64,000 nt of DNA from Cheilinus undulatus (taxonomy: Eukaryota; Chordata; Actinopteri; Labriformes; Labridae), in NCBI RefSeq assembly GCF_018320785.1, contig NC_054870.1, forward strand, positions 2,919,199-2,983,198, given 5' to 3'. The position numbers and the translations under genes were made by a program. Below are positions 21,615-34,900 of the stretch, in pieces. The notes beneath the pieces were generated by a model. The model saw nothing but the letters and a program-made list of their open reading frames with translations. It ran no database searches and was not told the origin of the DNA. Positions within the stretch are counted from its first letter, which is position 1. Each line of letters begins with the position of its first letter.

Positions 21615-23976
21615 CAGTACGTTTACATGCACTGGAAAGTCGAGCTACAGTCCTGGTTCCATTCAGCTGTCTAACTGGACTCTCTTGTGGGTGAACTGAT
21701 TTATTAACAGCAGCACGCCTCTCCTGATGGAGATAGGCTTCTTTCAGCTTGTTAATAACATGAAAAAATTTCATAGAGGCCTCTCGCTCAGGGATCATCA
21801 ACTTCATTTGTACAAGGCCAGCTTTATTCTCGACAGAAACGGAGGGGGCAGATATTAAAATAAATACATATAGAGTAATTCATTTGTTCTAATTAACATA
21901 CTTTTTAAATTTGTTAATTTTCTTCAGAGTGCGTGGATTTTTTTGGCCTTCAACATTATTGGTCCCCATCACCTATACTGCAGACAGCCACAAGGGGGCG
22001 ATTGAGATATTGAAGCTACTTATTCTGAGGGTGTCATGTTGCCCATTACACAGTTTCATGCAAATATGCTGTGTCATCTTTGTTTCCAGCTGTAGAGCTT
22101 TATAAAAAATGTTTTACCCTTCATAACACAACATAACCACCCCCTGCCCCAATAGGTTATTCGAAGTCACGTGATTCTGATGATGCAGGAATGAAAGAAA
22201 ATCAAGCAAAGTTAGTACTTCCTAGCTATTAATGGGCCCCTATGCTGAAGCTATCATCAGAATATTTCTAAATATGAGTATGATCCCTACATTCTACAAA
22301 GTTTTAACCGACTTACCTGGCATGGAGGTCAACAACATTATAATTCTCTCAGTCCTGCTTACCTCCTCATGTCATCTTGCCAGATGAAGGGAGGTGAAAT
22401 TTGAGGAGCCTTGTACTGAGCTATGAGGCAAGTTGAACCCCTTTAATAAATTCCAAAAAATCCTCACTTTGTCACAAACCTGCTTTCATTGAAACCATGA
22501 TGTACTGTCAACCGAATAAACCTTGCGGGGCAAACGACTGAGCAATGATGTGTCGCTCACCAACGAGTCTGTTCTACGAAACGGCTCTTAAATGCAGTGT
22601 TAATTTTGACATCTATTTTTAATTTTAGTCTCAGTCATGTCTTTTAGTCTTAGTAACATTTTAGTCATGTATATCCTTTTTAGTTTTAGTCTAGTTTTAG
22701 TTAACAAAAACTCCAAAACATTTCAGTCTTTACTTGTAGTCCAAGCATTTATTCTCTTGCTTAAATCTGGTACCAAGTCATGGTATTGTGTTCTCTGCAC
22801 TCTGCCAAACCTGGGGTCCCTGCTTTCTACAGCTGAGAGGCAGAACAGATACAGCTGTATTTTGACAAATTCACCCACAGTGGAGAAATATCATGGATTC
22901 TGAATGTCCGACAAAAACTCAATTACATTTTTAGTTTAATTTTAGTCATCTTGACGAAAACTAAACTTACTTTTAATCAGTTTTTGTCATCACAGATCTA
23001 TCTTTGGCTAGTCTTAGTCTAGTTTTCATCATGGAAAAAATGGCTGTTGACAAACATTTTTAGTCGTAGTTTTAGTCAACGAAATTATCACTGCTTTAAT
23101 GTTAGCCACTGTAGCTAGCTCCTGTTTAAAAGCCAGATTTCTTTTTGCCATTTTTTGTCGTTATTTAACGACGGGGGGGGGGGGCAAAGATCTGAAAGGG
23201 GGCGCAAGGCTTTGTCTGCTCTGAGGGTGCTAAAATTTGATGATTTGCAAATAATGACTAAAACCATGATAAAGCAGTTATTAAGTCATGTATACAAAGG
23301 TCCTTTGATAAGAAAAGCATGCATGGGCCTTTTTTAGGGGTTTGTCAGTGAAACAATTAAAATCTGATGATTTTTGACAGCAGTGTCATTCTTCTTCTCG
23401 TGTGGGTCCTGGGGGGGCTCTGCTTTTTTAGGTTCATGTAGGCTCCAAGGAAAATGGTTGGGAAACACTGTTTTAGATCACAACAACACTAAACTGCACC
23501 ATTCCCTGGAGATGTTATAGGTACTCCAGCAGCTGGCAGTTGTTTCAATCAGAGTAAATTGTGGCGGCGAGGCAGTCGTCATTAATAACAGCTACAGGGA
23601 TTACTAATGACAGGCAGCTGCGTTACAGTTAGACCGGGACTGTGGGCCTGATCTGATAAAAAAAAAGTTAATATCTAGTTTAACCAACTTGTAAATCTAA
23701 TGCAAAAGGATCAGAATGTAACTCGTTAGCAGGCTAATTGTGCTCATCCCTAGGTTTGAGCCCATATCATGCAGTGGGGCACGGCAGAATGCCAAGGCTA
23801 GTTTGGACTGGACTGAGATCTGAATATGACAGAGAAAATTGATCTCCAACCGCATTATCTCAGTCCGGCTTTGATTTATGCATTGAATGACAGTTTCACA
23901 TTCACGTGTATTTTAAAGGCCAGTTTAACTCAGACTAATGAGTCTTCAACATTCTCTAGTTACATGTAAACGTACT
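21615..23976. mobile_element. DNA transposon with CAGTACGTTTACATG ends, carrying a nested element
   Basis: The left end CAGTACGTTTACATGCA and the right end TACATGTAAACGTACTG form inverted repeats, flanked on both sides by AGT. A smaller element with the same ends is at 60845-61419. A hAT-like element (22595-23093) is inserted, and another GGGAAACACTG end is at about 23459-23470. No transposase frame was seen. Confidence 0.6.
22595..23093. mobile_element. Non-autonomous hAT-like element, family CAGTGTTAATTTT, copy 1
   Basis: The ends CAGTGTTAATTTTGAC and GAAATTATCACTG are inverted repeats. The flanks CTTAAATG and CTTTAATG look like an 8-bp target duplication with one change. The inside is closely similar to 39303-39805 and rich in TTTTAGTCTTAG motifs. 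Confidence 0.8.
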
Positions 23977-25275
23977 GAGTCACTTCAGCTGAGTGCAGGT
24001 GCTCTTACCTGCCCAGTTGTGACACATGAGTAAAAGGAAAACCTGGCAAGAACCTACCACTCAGCATTTCTACAATGTTCAAACATAAAGGTCACTTCCA
24101 GATGTGTTTGTTTAGGCCAGGTAAGCACTCTCTTCTAGTCTCAATCACACTCTGCAGCTGTTTCTAACTACAACACCATGATTTCTATCCTGATCTCTGA
24201 GTGATGAGAAAACATGCATCTCTCCTGCCAAAGGCTCGAGTTCTGATGTACACATACATTTAAACAGCTGTACTTCTACCCTTAATGATGCATGAACGCC
24301 CTACGCCCTCAAATAACACTAAACTCTCAGAGCTGGGCTCACGTCCATCAATCCTTTACTTTTCCTTTTTTGTTTTGTTTTGTTTTTTTTTTTCCCCAGC
24401 ATGGATGCTACCTTGCAAACGATTATCAAAATCGTTAAATTCTTTTTCTGTTCATTGCCATTTTTAAATGAAAGCATACAGCCTCCTGTACTCTAGAGAG
24501 CTTATTGAAAACCAGCTAAAATGCCCTTCTCTGCCCTGGGTGCTTTTATTGTGAAATGCTGTTTGACCTACATAATTACATACTTCTGAAATCTACTAGA
24601 ATGGATCAAAAAAGTTGATTTTTGTAGATTTGAATTAATCTATAGATTTCTAAATCATTGCAGGACTGGGATATTTTCAACCCTTCATGATGCAGCAGGG
24701 CTGTTTTTGCTGGATTGTCATGATGAGGAGAGCACAGTAAATGTCAAGATCAATGACGGATGCGTAGATTACACGATCTGTGCCGGTTGGATCTTGAAAT
24801 GTTCGGAATCACAAGAATCATAACTTTCTAATGACATATGGCATGATATTTAACACTGCAGTTTTGTAAATAACTCTTAAAAATGAGGAAAATTTTAGCG
24901 TTAAGGCTAATTTCCATTAGCTTTCAGCTAAATGAAAGGATTGCTAGGCAATATCTTTAACAGATTAACGTATCAATTTTGGATTAAATGTGCCTACCTC
25001 TGTCCTCCACCTTCACTGAGAATTCTTGATTTCTATTTCACATTTAGTCACTGCTTATTTCCATCATCAGCTTGTGAAATGAGCCATCAGCAGCTCCTGT
25101 TTACCATAAAAACAGAAAACTAACATAACATTTCTTTGACATGGAGAGAATTGAAAGCTTAATGATTCTCTACACTGATTTATGGAGGATTTTTTTCTGG
25201 ATGCACATCAGAGCTGATGATATCCTCTTCACGTGGAGTATGAGCTGTATTTGTGTTAAGCCTGTGTGTTCACAT
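23977..25275. other. Intergenic region 3' of EML4; nothing recognised
   Basis: It has a poly-T run at 24381-24393 and otherwise AT-rich unique-looking sequence. The part nearest 25275 may be EML4 3' UTR. Confidence 0.35.
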
Positions 25276-25281
25276 TTTAAT
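25276..25281 (-). terminator. Possible EML4 polyadenylation signal
   Basis: ATTAAA on the minus strand lies about 190 bp after the EML4 stop. It is the nearest near-consensus hexamer I found, but such AT-rich hexamers are common here. Confidence 0.25.
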
Positions 25282-25471
25282 CATATTTGCGTTGTTATAA
25301 TCTCTACTTTACGTTTGCAGCGACATGCCAAACCCATAATCCAGAACTGAAAACACCTGATCCTGAAGACTAAAAGCGACACTTACAGAGGACCGTAGGA
25401 AAGGACCTCAGTCTGCCAAAATGTCTTCAAAGGTATAAAAGACCTGGTCCTGACAGGGATAACCCCTCCTT

Positions 25472-25927
25472 CTAGGAGGGGGGAGTGAGGGGAGGCAGCC
25501 CCTCGTCACTTGGCGTGGCCGTGTCGTCGCTCGGCTCCAGGCTGTCCTTCAGACTCACGGTGCTGTCTGAGGGGGGAGGAGTGGACTCTGAGTGGGGTGG
25601 GGTCAACTCTGTAATGGGTGGGGGTAGCTCTGTGGGGGGTGTGGTGCCCCAGGAGGGTTCTTGGGTGCCGTTGGCTGTAGGGGGCTCGGCAGGTTCCTGT
25701 GTGGGTGTAGCTGGGGCAGGAGGGGGCGGGGTGAAGACTGGGTCTGCCCGATGGGGGACGGAGTTAGAGAGGAGGCCATCAGTGAGGGACAGCGACGTTT
25801 TCTCCACCAAACGCCATTGCATGATGCTGGTGTCCTTCCCTCCCGTGGAAATCAGGTGACTGTCGTTATACAGGAAGCTGACGTTTGTCACGTGACTGCT
25901 GTGGGCGCTGTATTTATGACTGGGAGC
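25472..25927 (-). CDS. eml4: EML4 exon 23: last WD blade, Pro/Thr-rich tail, stop
   Basis: The exon is 456 nt including the TAG stop at 25472-25474. It encodes APSHKYSAHSSHVTNVSF, then STGGKDTSIMQWRLVEK, the last WD blade. About 110 residues of low-complexity Pro/Thr/Ser/Glu tail follow, with PPTELPPPITELTPP-type repeats. EML4 has a tail past the propeller where EML1 and EML2 stop, which supports the paralog call. Reading frames on the other strand here are shadows of this exon. Confidence 0.95.
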   Translation of the reverse strand, partial: APSHKYSAHSSHVTNVSFLYNDSHLISTGGKDTSIMQWRLVEKTSLSLTDGLLSNSVPHRADPVFTPPPPAPATPTQEPAEPPTANGTQEPSWGTTPPTELPPPITELTPPHSESTPPPSDSTVSLKDSLEPSDDTATPSDEGLPPLTPPS

Positions 25928-28900
25928 CTGCAGAAACACACGGATGAGTGATTCCTGATTAATTATCTATGACAAGTGTTTTGGTTAGAGATGAAACAAC
26001 CTTTTTGTATATAATTAAACCATGGATGCCATAATGAATGGTCAACATTGTTGAGCTTTGGTAATGCTGGCCCCCAATCAGTCTGGTGTAGAAACCAGCA
26101 CAGGCTTGAGGCCAGAAATCATCTTCTGACAGGTCGAATACAGGGCGTTGGTTTGTGTGGAAACTGTTAACAATTTTATTTAGGCATCACACCTCTACAT
26201 AATCACAGTTCAGCCGGTCTCACTGCCAGAGTTTTCCACAGAAGGGTGTGTAATTGGCTACAGCATAGAGGAAAACCTGCTTTTAATGAACATTTAATCT
26301 TTACACTGGGAGCCCTGCACCAATGACAGTCAGTGGATCTGTGTGAGAGAAAAATAGAGCTTATGAGATTGAAAGAAAGAGGGAGAAGGAGGTTTTTGTT
26401 CTTTACCTTGAAGGTTGAGCACGGGTAGGCAAACAGGTGAACTTTACAGAAGTCATCAGCCAAGGCGATCACCTTTCTGTTGTGGGATCTAATCAGAGCG
26501 TTGATGTCGGTGCCATCAGAACCCTCTGGCCACACACCTAGCAAACAAAGACAGGTAGAGATCCACATAAGAATACAAAGATACCAGCACAGGGAGGTGT
26601 GTAGACACAGCATTTAGGCACAAATGCATGGACACAGGTAAGCCCACTGTTATACATGTGTAGAGCTCAGTAGAACTACAAATGCATACCTGTACAGGTG
26701 TGCTGGCAAAGAGATGTCTATGAAGTCGTTAACAGACAAACTTACCAAACACGTGGTATCCCAGTACGCAGGTGTAAGTTGCCCAGTCAATGTCTTTACA
26801 CTCGGAGCGATTTCGGATCAGCTTACATCCATTTGGAACATCCCCTAAAAACACTGCAGCGTTAGCACCAATGTTTCAGCAACACAGAAGTGTGCAGATC
26901 TACATCTGAGTACTCACAGTAGAGGATCTCATAGTCTCCAGAGTTGGACATGATGAAGTTGTTGTCAGGTGACCAGTCCAGGTGAGTGATGTAACTGGAA
27001 TGTCCCTGTGGAAATGTTGAGATCGTTACAAAAATAAACCTGATCACACAGTGGGGAATGCTGACCAGGGCTACTTTGTTTGGATTTACACAAAAAAAGA
27101 ATTACAATTTATGTTAATTTTGGCCCCAACTTATCACTATTTTTTCTCATGACGGTCCTGAGGGGGCTCAAGTTTTCTTATATACAAGTAGAGGGGGTTT
27201 AAAGGAAAAGAGGTTGGGAACCACTGAACTAGAGCTGTGGTTTTCAAGCTTTTCACCCAAGACACACCTGAAATTGCATTAAAACTTAAGGCACATCAGA
27301 TATTTTTCCTTGCAAAATAACCGCTTTAATTCATGTTGAGTCATGAACACTCGTCATTCATTTAACCGTTTCATTGCAAAATGAATATACAGTTTTATTT
27401 GGCAATTCAAGCTGCATGCTTTGAATTTCCAGGGAGTGCATGGCTAGAAACCTCCATGTGGATAGATACATTTGTTGTAATATTGAATAAAATAAAATTA
27501 GTTCAAAAACAATTAAACCATAGTAGCATGAATCTGAATATGAAATTGCAATAAGCTGTAAGGTGTAAAGGAGTTGCAGCAACGTGGTGTTTTAGTAATA
27601 ATGCAAGCAGTGATTAATGAGAAGTACATAATTTAAATGCACTGCCGTGTCAAGAGAAAGAGCTGTGATTGGCTGTGGGAGCTGGGAGGTGATAATTAGG
27701 TAATTTATAGTATCTTTAGTCACTGTAGAGTTGAACTAACGATGCATTGTTATAGAATCCCAAAGGCACACCAAGACTTGCCTCAAGACACACCAGTGTG
27801 CCTTGCCTCACCATTTGAGAACCACTGATCTAGAGCAGGGGGGGTCAAACTCAAGGCATGCAAACCAAATCCGGCCTGCCAGGAAGTCTCATCAAGTCTG
27901 TGGGACGTTTTGGGTAAGAGAGTGAAAATTTCTAGAAACTCTGTTCACAGCATTTATGTAGATGGGGAAAACAAAGGTTTGGGGGTTTGGGCTCTGCTTT
28001 TCCCTCTTTGAGTGCTTTCAGACAGACACAGTCCTGGTTCTGTTCTGGAGTCTTAGAACCTTAGTGCTTTCTGGCAAACCAGCCCGCGCTCACACGTTTA
28101 AGCAGAACAAACGTTTAAGCTGGACTGCCTCAACATCACACAGCATGTCCAAGGACCCACCCACTCCAAAGGTCACACACTGGATCTAGTGTGCTCCACT
28201 GGTCTCACCCCATTCATTCCACAATGCCTGGACCTAGCCATCTCAGATCACCATGCTGTTTTCTTCTCTATCCCCACCCCCCTCCCCAGACAGCTTACAA
28301 AACGCAAAATCACTTTCCGTAACCTCAAGTCAATTAGCATCCCAGCCCTCATGAACATGTTAGCTACCAACCTGACCACTACACACCCTATAACCATAGT
28401 TGATGCCCTGGCGAATCACTACAATACAGCACTATCCCTCAGCCTGGATTCTCTTGCCCCTCTGAAGACTCGCTCAGTCTCCTTTACCCACCCAGCCCCC
28501 AGTACACTGCTGAACTCCACTCCATGAAGGCTTCTGGCCGACAGCTGGAGAGACTTTCCAAAAATTCTGGCCTCACCGTCCATCTGGAGGCCTATAAAGA
28601 GCATGTGAGCTCCTACAAAGAAGCTCTCTCCAGAGCAAAGTCCAGCTACTACTCATCCCTCATCAGTGATCAGCAAAACCATCCCTGGATGCTCTTCTCC
28701 ACAATAAATCGCCTTCTCTGCCCCATTGACAACCTTCATCCACCAGCCAACTTCGACCGCTGCACTAGGCACCTGCAGTTTTTCCAGGATAAAGTTGCCT
28801 CCATCCAGCAGCAACTTTCATCTGGACCCCCACCTCAGGATTTCACTTCACACCAGGACACTGCTCCTCTGCCTCACTGCCGTCTTTCCTGCTTCACACC

Positions 28901-31900
28901 CGTGGACACTCTCCAAGTGACCGAATGGGTCAAGAAGGCCAAGGCATCCACCTGCTCTCTCGACCCCATGCCCACACCACTGGTGAAAGCATCTCTGTCT
29001 GTTCTGTGCCCCATCATGGTAGACATCATCAACACCTCATTATCATCTGGAATTGTCCCCTTATCCTTCAAAACTGCCTCAGTAACCCCCATCATCAAGA
29101 AGCCCGGCTCAGACCCCAAGGACCTCTCCAACTATCGACCGATCTCCAACCTTCCCTTCATCAGCAAAATTCTCGAAAAAGCAGTCGCTGCCCAACTCCA
29201 GCAACACATTTCCAACCATGAGCTCCATGAACCTCTTCAATCAGGATTTCACACTCACCCCAGCACTGAGACCGCCCTTATCAAAATAACCAACACAGCT
29301 GCAGATTCTGGACACATCAGCCTCCTCATTCTCCTTGACCTAACCGCTGCCTTCGACACAATATCCCACACCATCCTCCTCAACCACCTGTCTCACCATC
29401 TTGGCATCACTGTTACAGCTCTCTCCTGGTTTCACTCATATCTCTCACAAAGAAAACAGTTTGTTACCATCGGCACCTCTCACTCATCCCCCACCCCAGT
29501 TAACCAGGGCATGCCTCAAGGCTCTGTTCTTGGACCTCTCCTTTTCACCATCTACATGCTTCCCCTTGGACAGATTATTCACAAACACGGTCTCAGCTTC
29601 CACCTTTTATGCAGATGACACCCAACTCTATCTCAGCACCAAACCATCCACTCAGCTCCCTCCCCACTCCCTGGTAAACTGCCTCCATGACATCAAAGCC
29701 TGGATGACATCTAACCAACTCAAACTCAACAGCAATAAAACAGAGCTCATGGTTGTGGCCCCCAAAGTGCTGCTGCAGAAGGTTGGAGATCTCATGCTCG
29801 ATGTGGACGGGACCTCCATCTGTCCGTCCTCTGAGGTTCGAAACCTGGGCGTCATCGTGGACTCCACGCTCTCCTTCCAGTCCCACATAAAGTCTGTCAC
29901 CAAATCTGCCTTTATCATCTCAAGAACATATCCAGACTCCAACCATCACTCCCTGATTCTGTGGCTGAAACACTCATTCATGCTTTCATAACGTCCCGCC
30001 TGGACTACTGTAATGGAGTCCTGTCTGGAGTTCCCAGCAAAACCCTGGACAGGCTTCAGTACATCCAAAACTCTGCAGCTAGAGTTCTCACCTGCACTAG
30101 ACCCTGGCAACACATCACTCCGACCCTCATCCACCTCCATTGGCTCCCTATCAAGTCCCGTATCAACTACAAAGTCCTCCTCCTCACATACAAATCTCTC
30201 CATGCTCTGGCTCCTCAGTACCTTTCTGATCTCCTCCATCCATACACACCATCCTGCAACCTTCGATCTTCAGACACCGGCCTACTTTCCATGCCAAACC
30301 AAACCCCGAACCTATGGAGACAGAGCCTTCAGTGCTGCAGCTCCCACCCTCTGGAACACTCTTCCTGCAGACATCCGTAGCGCTCCATCTCTGGACATTT
30401 TTAAAAAAATGTCTCAAGCACCACCTGTTCACCACAGCCTACAGTCTTCACTAAACCACCCCTTACACTCATCCTACCCCTCACATAGTTTGTCCATGTC
30501 TATGTGTTCCTGTAAAGTGTCCTTGGGTTTCTTGAAAGGCACTATATAAATTCAAGACATTATTATTATTATTATTATTATTATAACAAACAAATTTAGG
30601 ATGTTACTCTGTTACTCAGGCAGCTTCTTGAGTTTATTAATGACTTGGTTTGGAGTTTGAGTGAATCCAGCCTTTGTTATCTCCTCCACAAGTTCGGCGT
30701 GTCACTCACTCTTCCCTGTGCTACTCTCCAGCTTTTTTTGGAATCCTGTCCATGCCCAGATAGCAACCAAACATTTTATCTCTTCAGCAGACCACTTTTC
30801 TCCATTTTCTGCTCGTCTTCACAAGCTAGAATGTGGCACGCCCAGTGATGTCTTTACATGGTTCTTGAGGAAGAACCAATTTTTTTTTTTGTTCCAGATG
30901 AGAACCAACTCTTCAGGTTTTCAACCGTTTTTTTGGTTTGTTTTTTGTTTTGAACATGCAGGTCAGTTCAAAGTAAGGTTCAGGGACCGGAACCGTCCTG
31001 GAGCCCTGCCGGTCTAAAAGGTCTAATTGTGATGTCACTGTGGTGCAACGTCAACACTTTTATTCAGGCCAACAGTGGATAGAGCCAAACTTGTGCTGGT
31101 GTTAACATTGCTAATTGGACATTTGACATGCTTGCTCTCTCACTATGTCGATGAACAGAGATGTGTAAAAAAGGACAATGAAGCTCACTGCTGCTTCATA
31201 AATCAGTCAGGAGACGCAAACTCCACTGCCAATGTCAGCAGCTTTGGATGAGACCTTGTTCAGGTTGGGGGGACGATTTTAAAAATGAAATGAGCTGCTT
31301 CACCCACACAGTTAAGAACAGACTACTGTTTACATGGCGTGCTCTTTACAGCATATAACGTCTTTTAAGTTTCCATGTGGACAAAGGTGTTTTTTAAAAA
31401 CCAATTATTTATAGATGGGATAATTTTTGTAAAAAAGGAGGAAAACTTCAACTCAAAAATACTTGCCTATACGCGGACTAGACCTTTAACAACACAGCCT
31501 GATAACAGAAGAAAATGCTTTATAATGGCAAAAAAAAAAAAAAGAAATGAAAAGAGGAACAAATATACTCACTGTGCACTTCCCATATCTGCTGTACTTT
31601 CGTCCTTTGTCAGAGACGGTGTACAGGTAAATAAAGTTGTCATGAGATCCAACAGCCAGCAGAGAGCCGTCTGCAGACACACAGAGAGGAGCAGTATTTA
31701 ACATGTTGTTTACTTCCAATTCATGAGTACAATCCTACTGGGCATATTTATAGTGTAACTAAAGCAGTTTTACAGGCTGCTGTAGGGATACAGATTTTTT
31801 GATATCATTAGTCTGCTTCACAATAACGCTTAGTCAGTGGTTTGGTGTTCTATCAAGCATCAACATGTTCTAAATAGTTACAGCAGAAAGCTAACTGTAT

Positions 31901-34900
31901 CCCAAGCACTGATTGTAGAGTGATTATAAGCTTTTTACCCCTTGATCTGAGAATCTGTTATTTGCTGGTCTTTGGCCAGTTTCACAGTTGGAAATCTGGC
32001 AGATAAACATCCAAACGGTCAAAATGTCGGGTTGAAAAATATGCCAATTACCAGATGAACAGTGAATAATTATATATTATATACTGTGTAACCAGGAAGA
32101 TAAGTAGCAGGAATCCTTTAATTTAAACTCAGGGGATTTTCGTGCAGATGTGGGGTTGTTTATTCACTCAGACAGCAAGCACATGGCCCATGAATATCCT
32201 CCTGAGACCTGAGCTTTTGTTTGGAATGCATTTAGTTTATCCCACTTATTCTGGATGAGTAAAAGTTCTGAATTGTTAGAAATTTTCATTTCCAACATCC
32301 ACACAAATTCTCCAAAAATTCTGCAAATATTCTCAAACATGTTTCAAAATAGCCCAAAAGAGAGCCCATTTTCTATAATAATTTTCCTTAACTATTAGTT
32401 TAACTATGAAGTAAATAAACCCAAAATTTAAAGAAAAATCCATCCAAAAGTTCTTGGAAAATCCCTCAAAATTGACCAGTAAGCCACACAAAATTCCATA
32501 AAAATGGTAGAAAATTCCCTGAAACATCAACAAAAATTCCTACTTAAATCAACATCCCCAAAATTACAAATACATTTACCAAATATCCATAAAAATGGCA
32601 TATTGCAAATTGTATATGAATTATCGCATTAAAGGGTTTTTGTCATTCTCATATTAGAAAAAGTACAAAAAATGAAGAAAGTAGCCTTTTTTGTTGACTA
32701 TTCTAAAAAAATGGCACCTGAATGATTGCATGATATTTCATGCATAACATCTCTGTTGCCAAAATAAGTCTAAAACTGCTATTTTGACACAAATTTGCAA
32801 TGCAAACAATCTCTGCAGCTACAAAAAAATAGGATTTATTTAACTGGCATTTTGACACATTTCAAGTTGAAGAAATATTGCACCTTTTGCGATTTGAAAA
32901 TTGCAGCAGTCCTTATTGCGATTTAATCTAATTTTCGATTAATTGCCCAGCCCTAGTTGATACTCATCCAGATAATTTTCTTCACTGAAACCAGCTTGAG
33001 GATTCATTTGTTGATTATACATAAAGATAAGGGAAATAGGATTACATATTCACTTTAGAAAATAATTAGTTATAATAGTCATTACCCGTTTGGTTTCCTG
33101 AGTACTGATCATTTGATTTCAGAGACAGCAGACTCCGTGATAGTTTGAGGCAGATTAAATGTGGTACATGAGAGTCACTGCTCCTTTTATGGTAAAACAT
33201 CAAAATTTTGATGTAAAAAAAAATAAACCAACAGAGTTGACATCCAGCAGGTCTCTGGACCCGGGTCCATCAATCTTCCTGATAAAAAACAAATGTTTTA
33301 ACTTGGCTCCACCCACCTACAGAGAAGCGCATCACTGACAGCTGCTCGTTTCCATCCGTGTGAATCGCCACGAGGTCTGTGGTCTCAGCGTCCAGAACGT
33401 ACCACCTGAGACAGGCAGACTCGTTAAACCATCGTAAGACGGGTGGACCAGTTACACCCTTATAAGACTGTTAAGACTGGTTAAATCGCCACGAAGAACA
33501 GCGACACCATCAACACAAATGTAGAACACAATCAATGACATGTACTGACTTTCCTGAGTGTGTTCCTATGGCGACCACAGATCCGCTCGGGTGAAAGTCT
33601 GCACAGTGTCCGTGTTCCTGAGGGAGAGACAGAGCTGTCAGCCGTGGATTAAATAATCAAACTACCGATCAGCTGACAGGCACCGACACAACAGTCTTAC
33701 CTCCAGAGTTCGGTTCCACAGAAGACTGTGATCCACAGAATTCCAGACGCACACCATTCGATCCTGGGCACAGGTGAGGAACATGTCTCTGGAGGGATGG
33801 GACGCCAAACCCCAGAGCTCATCGGTGTGACCCTGAACACAACAACAGAAAACATAAACATAAAACATAAAACAGAACAGCTAAAACTAATCTGAGAGCA
33901 ATAATACTTTACTGCTGTAATTCTTACTACTACTTCCTTCTATTTCATTACCATGCTAGTCACTAATGCGAATATTGCAATGTTCTGCTTTCGATCAATC
34001 AAAGCTGCTATTTTTTTACATACTGCTACAATCATCAATAAAGCAATTTCCTACAAAATGGGAGGTAAGTTTACAGAAGGGACAGCCTCACTTTTTTTTT
34101 TACCCCAACCCCTCCAACTAGCCCCCTCCAACCCCAATGCAGCTTCAGCAGAGGGCTACCAACATGAGTCTGGTCTGCTTGACAGTCCTGCCCAATAATA
34201 AGGGAAGGTTTATGCCACTTCTGTAACAGGGCTAAGTGTTGCTAGTGCTGTGCTCAAGGGGATTAATGCTGGTCTTAATGGTGGTAGAGAGCACAGTCTA
34301 GGCCAGCTCTCTTGTAAAGAGCTGTTGGATAACTTGGGTTATTAATTGGTGCTGCACAAACAAAGAATGGTTGTTTGATCAAAGTACCCTGACAATGGAC
34401 AACATGACCCAGAACAAAACTAAGATCCTGAAGCCCTGACACACAGCCTACCTAAGTAAGTCCATTATTTCACCTTGTCGCTGTGTGAATAAGGTACTGA
34501 GACAGAAAACTAGGGTGAAAATGGGCTGCTTGTAGCCATAAGCATGATGGGACAGCACTGTTAGTGGCTGTATGAAAGCAGTGCAGTTATTTAACCAGTT
34601 GAGTCTATTTTGCTCTCACATTACTGAAATGCTGTGTCATATCACACAAATCAGAGCCCTGTCTGCTTTGTACATGCTGAAGTTATGAGTCATGTCATGT
34701 AATCTCACCTGGACCTCCACCAGGAAGCCATCGTTGAAGGTTCCTCTAAGGATGAAGTTACGAGATGTCCCGACCAGGAACTCTTCCCCCTTCCCCTCAG
34801 ACACTGCTCTGATTGCTCCGTACTGATCTGGGACCTGTAGACACAAAAGCGACCTCAGGAACATGTGACCATGGCTCAATGACAAACATTAACAGCTACA

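Noticed and set aside
25485..25951. Two overlapping plus-strand open frames of about 100-124 codons
   Set aside because: They lie antisense to the GC-rich last exon of EML4 and are shadow frames.
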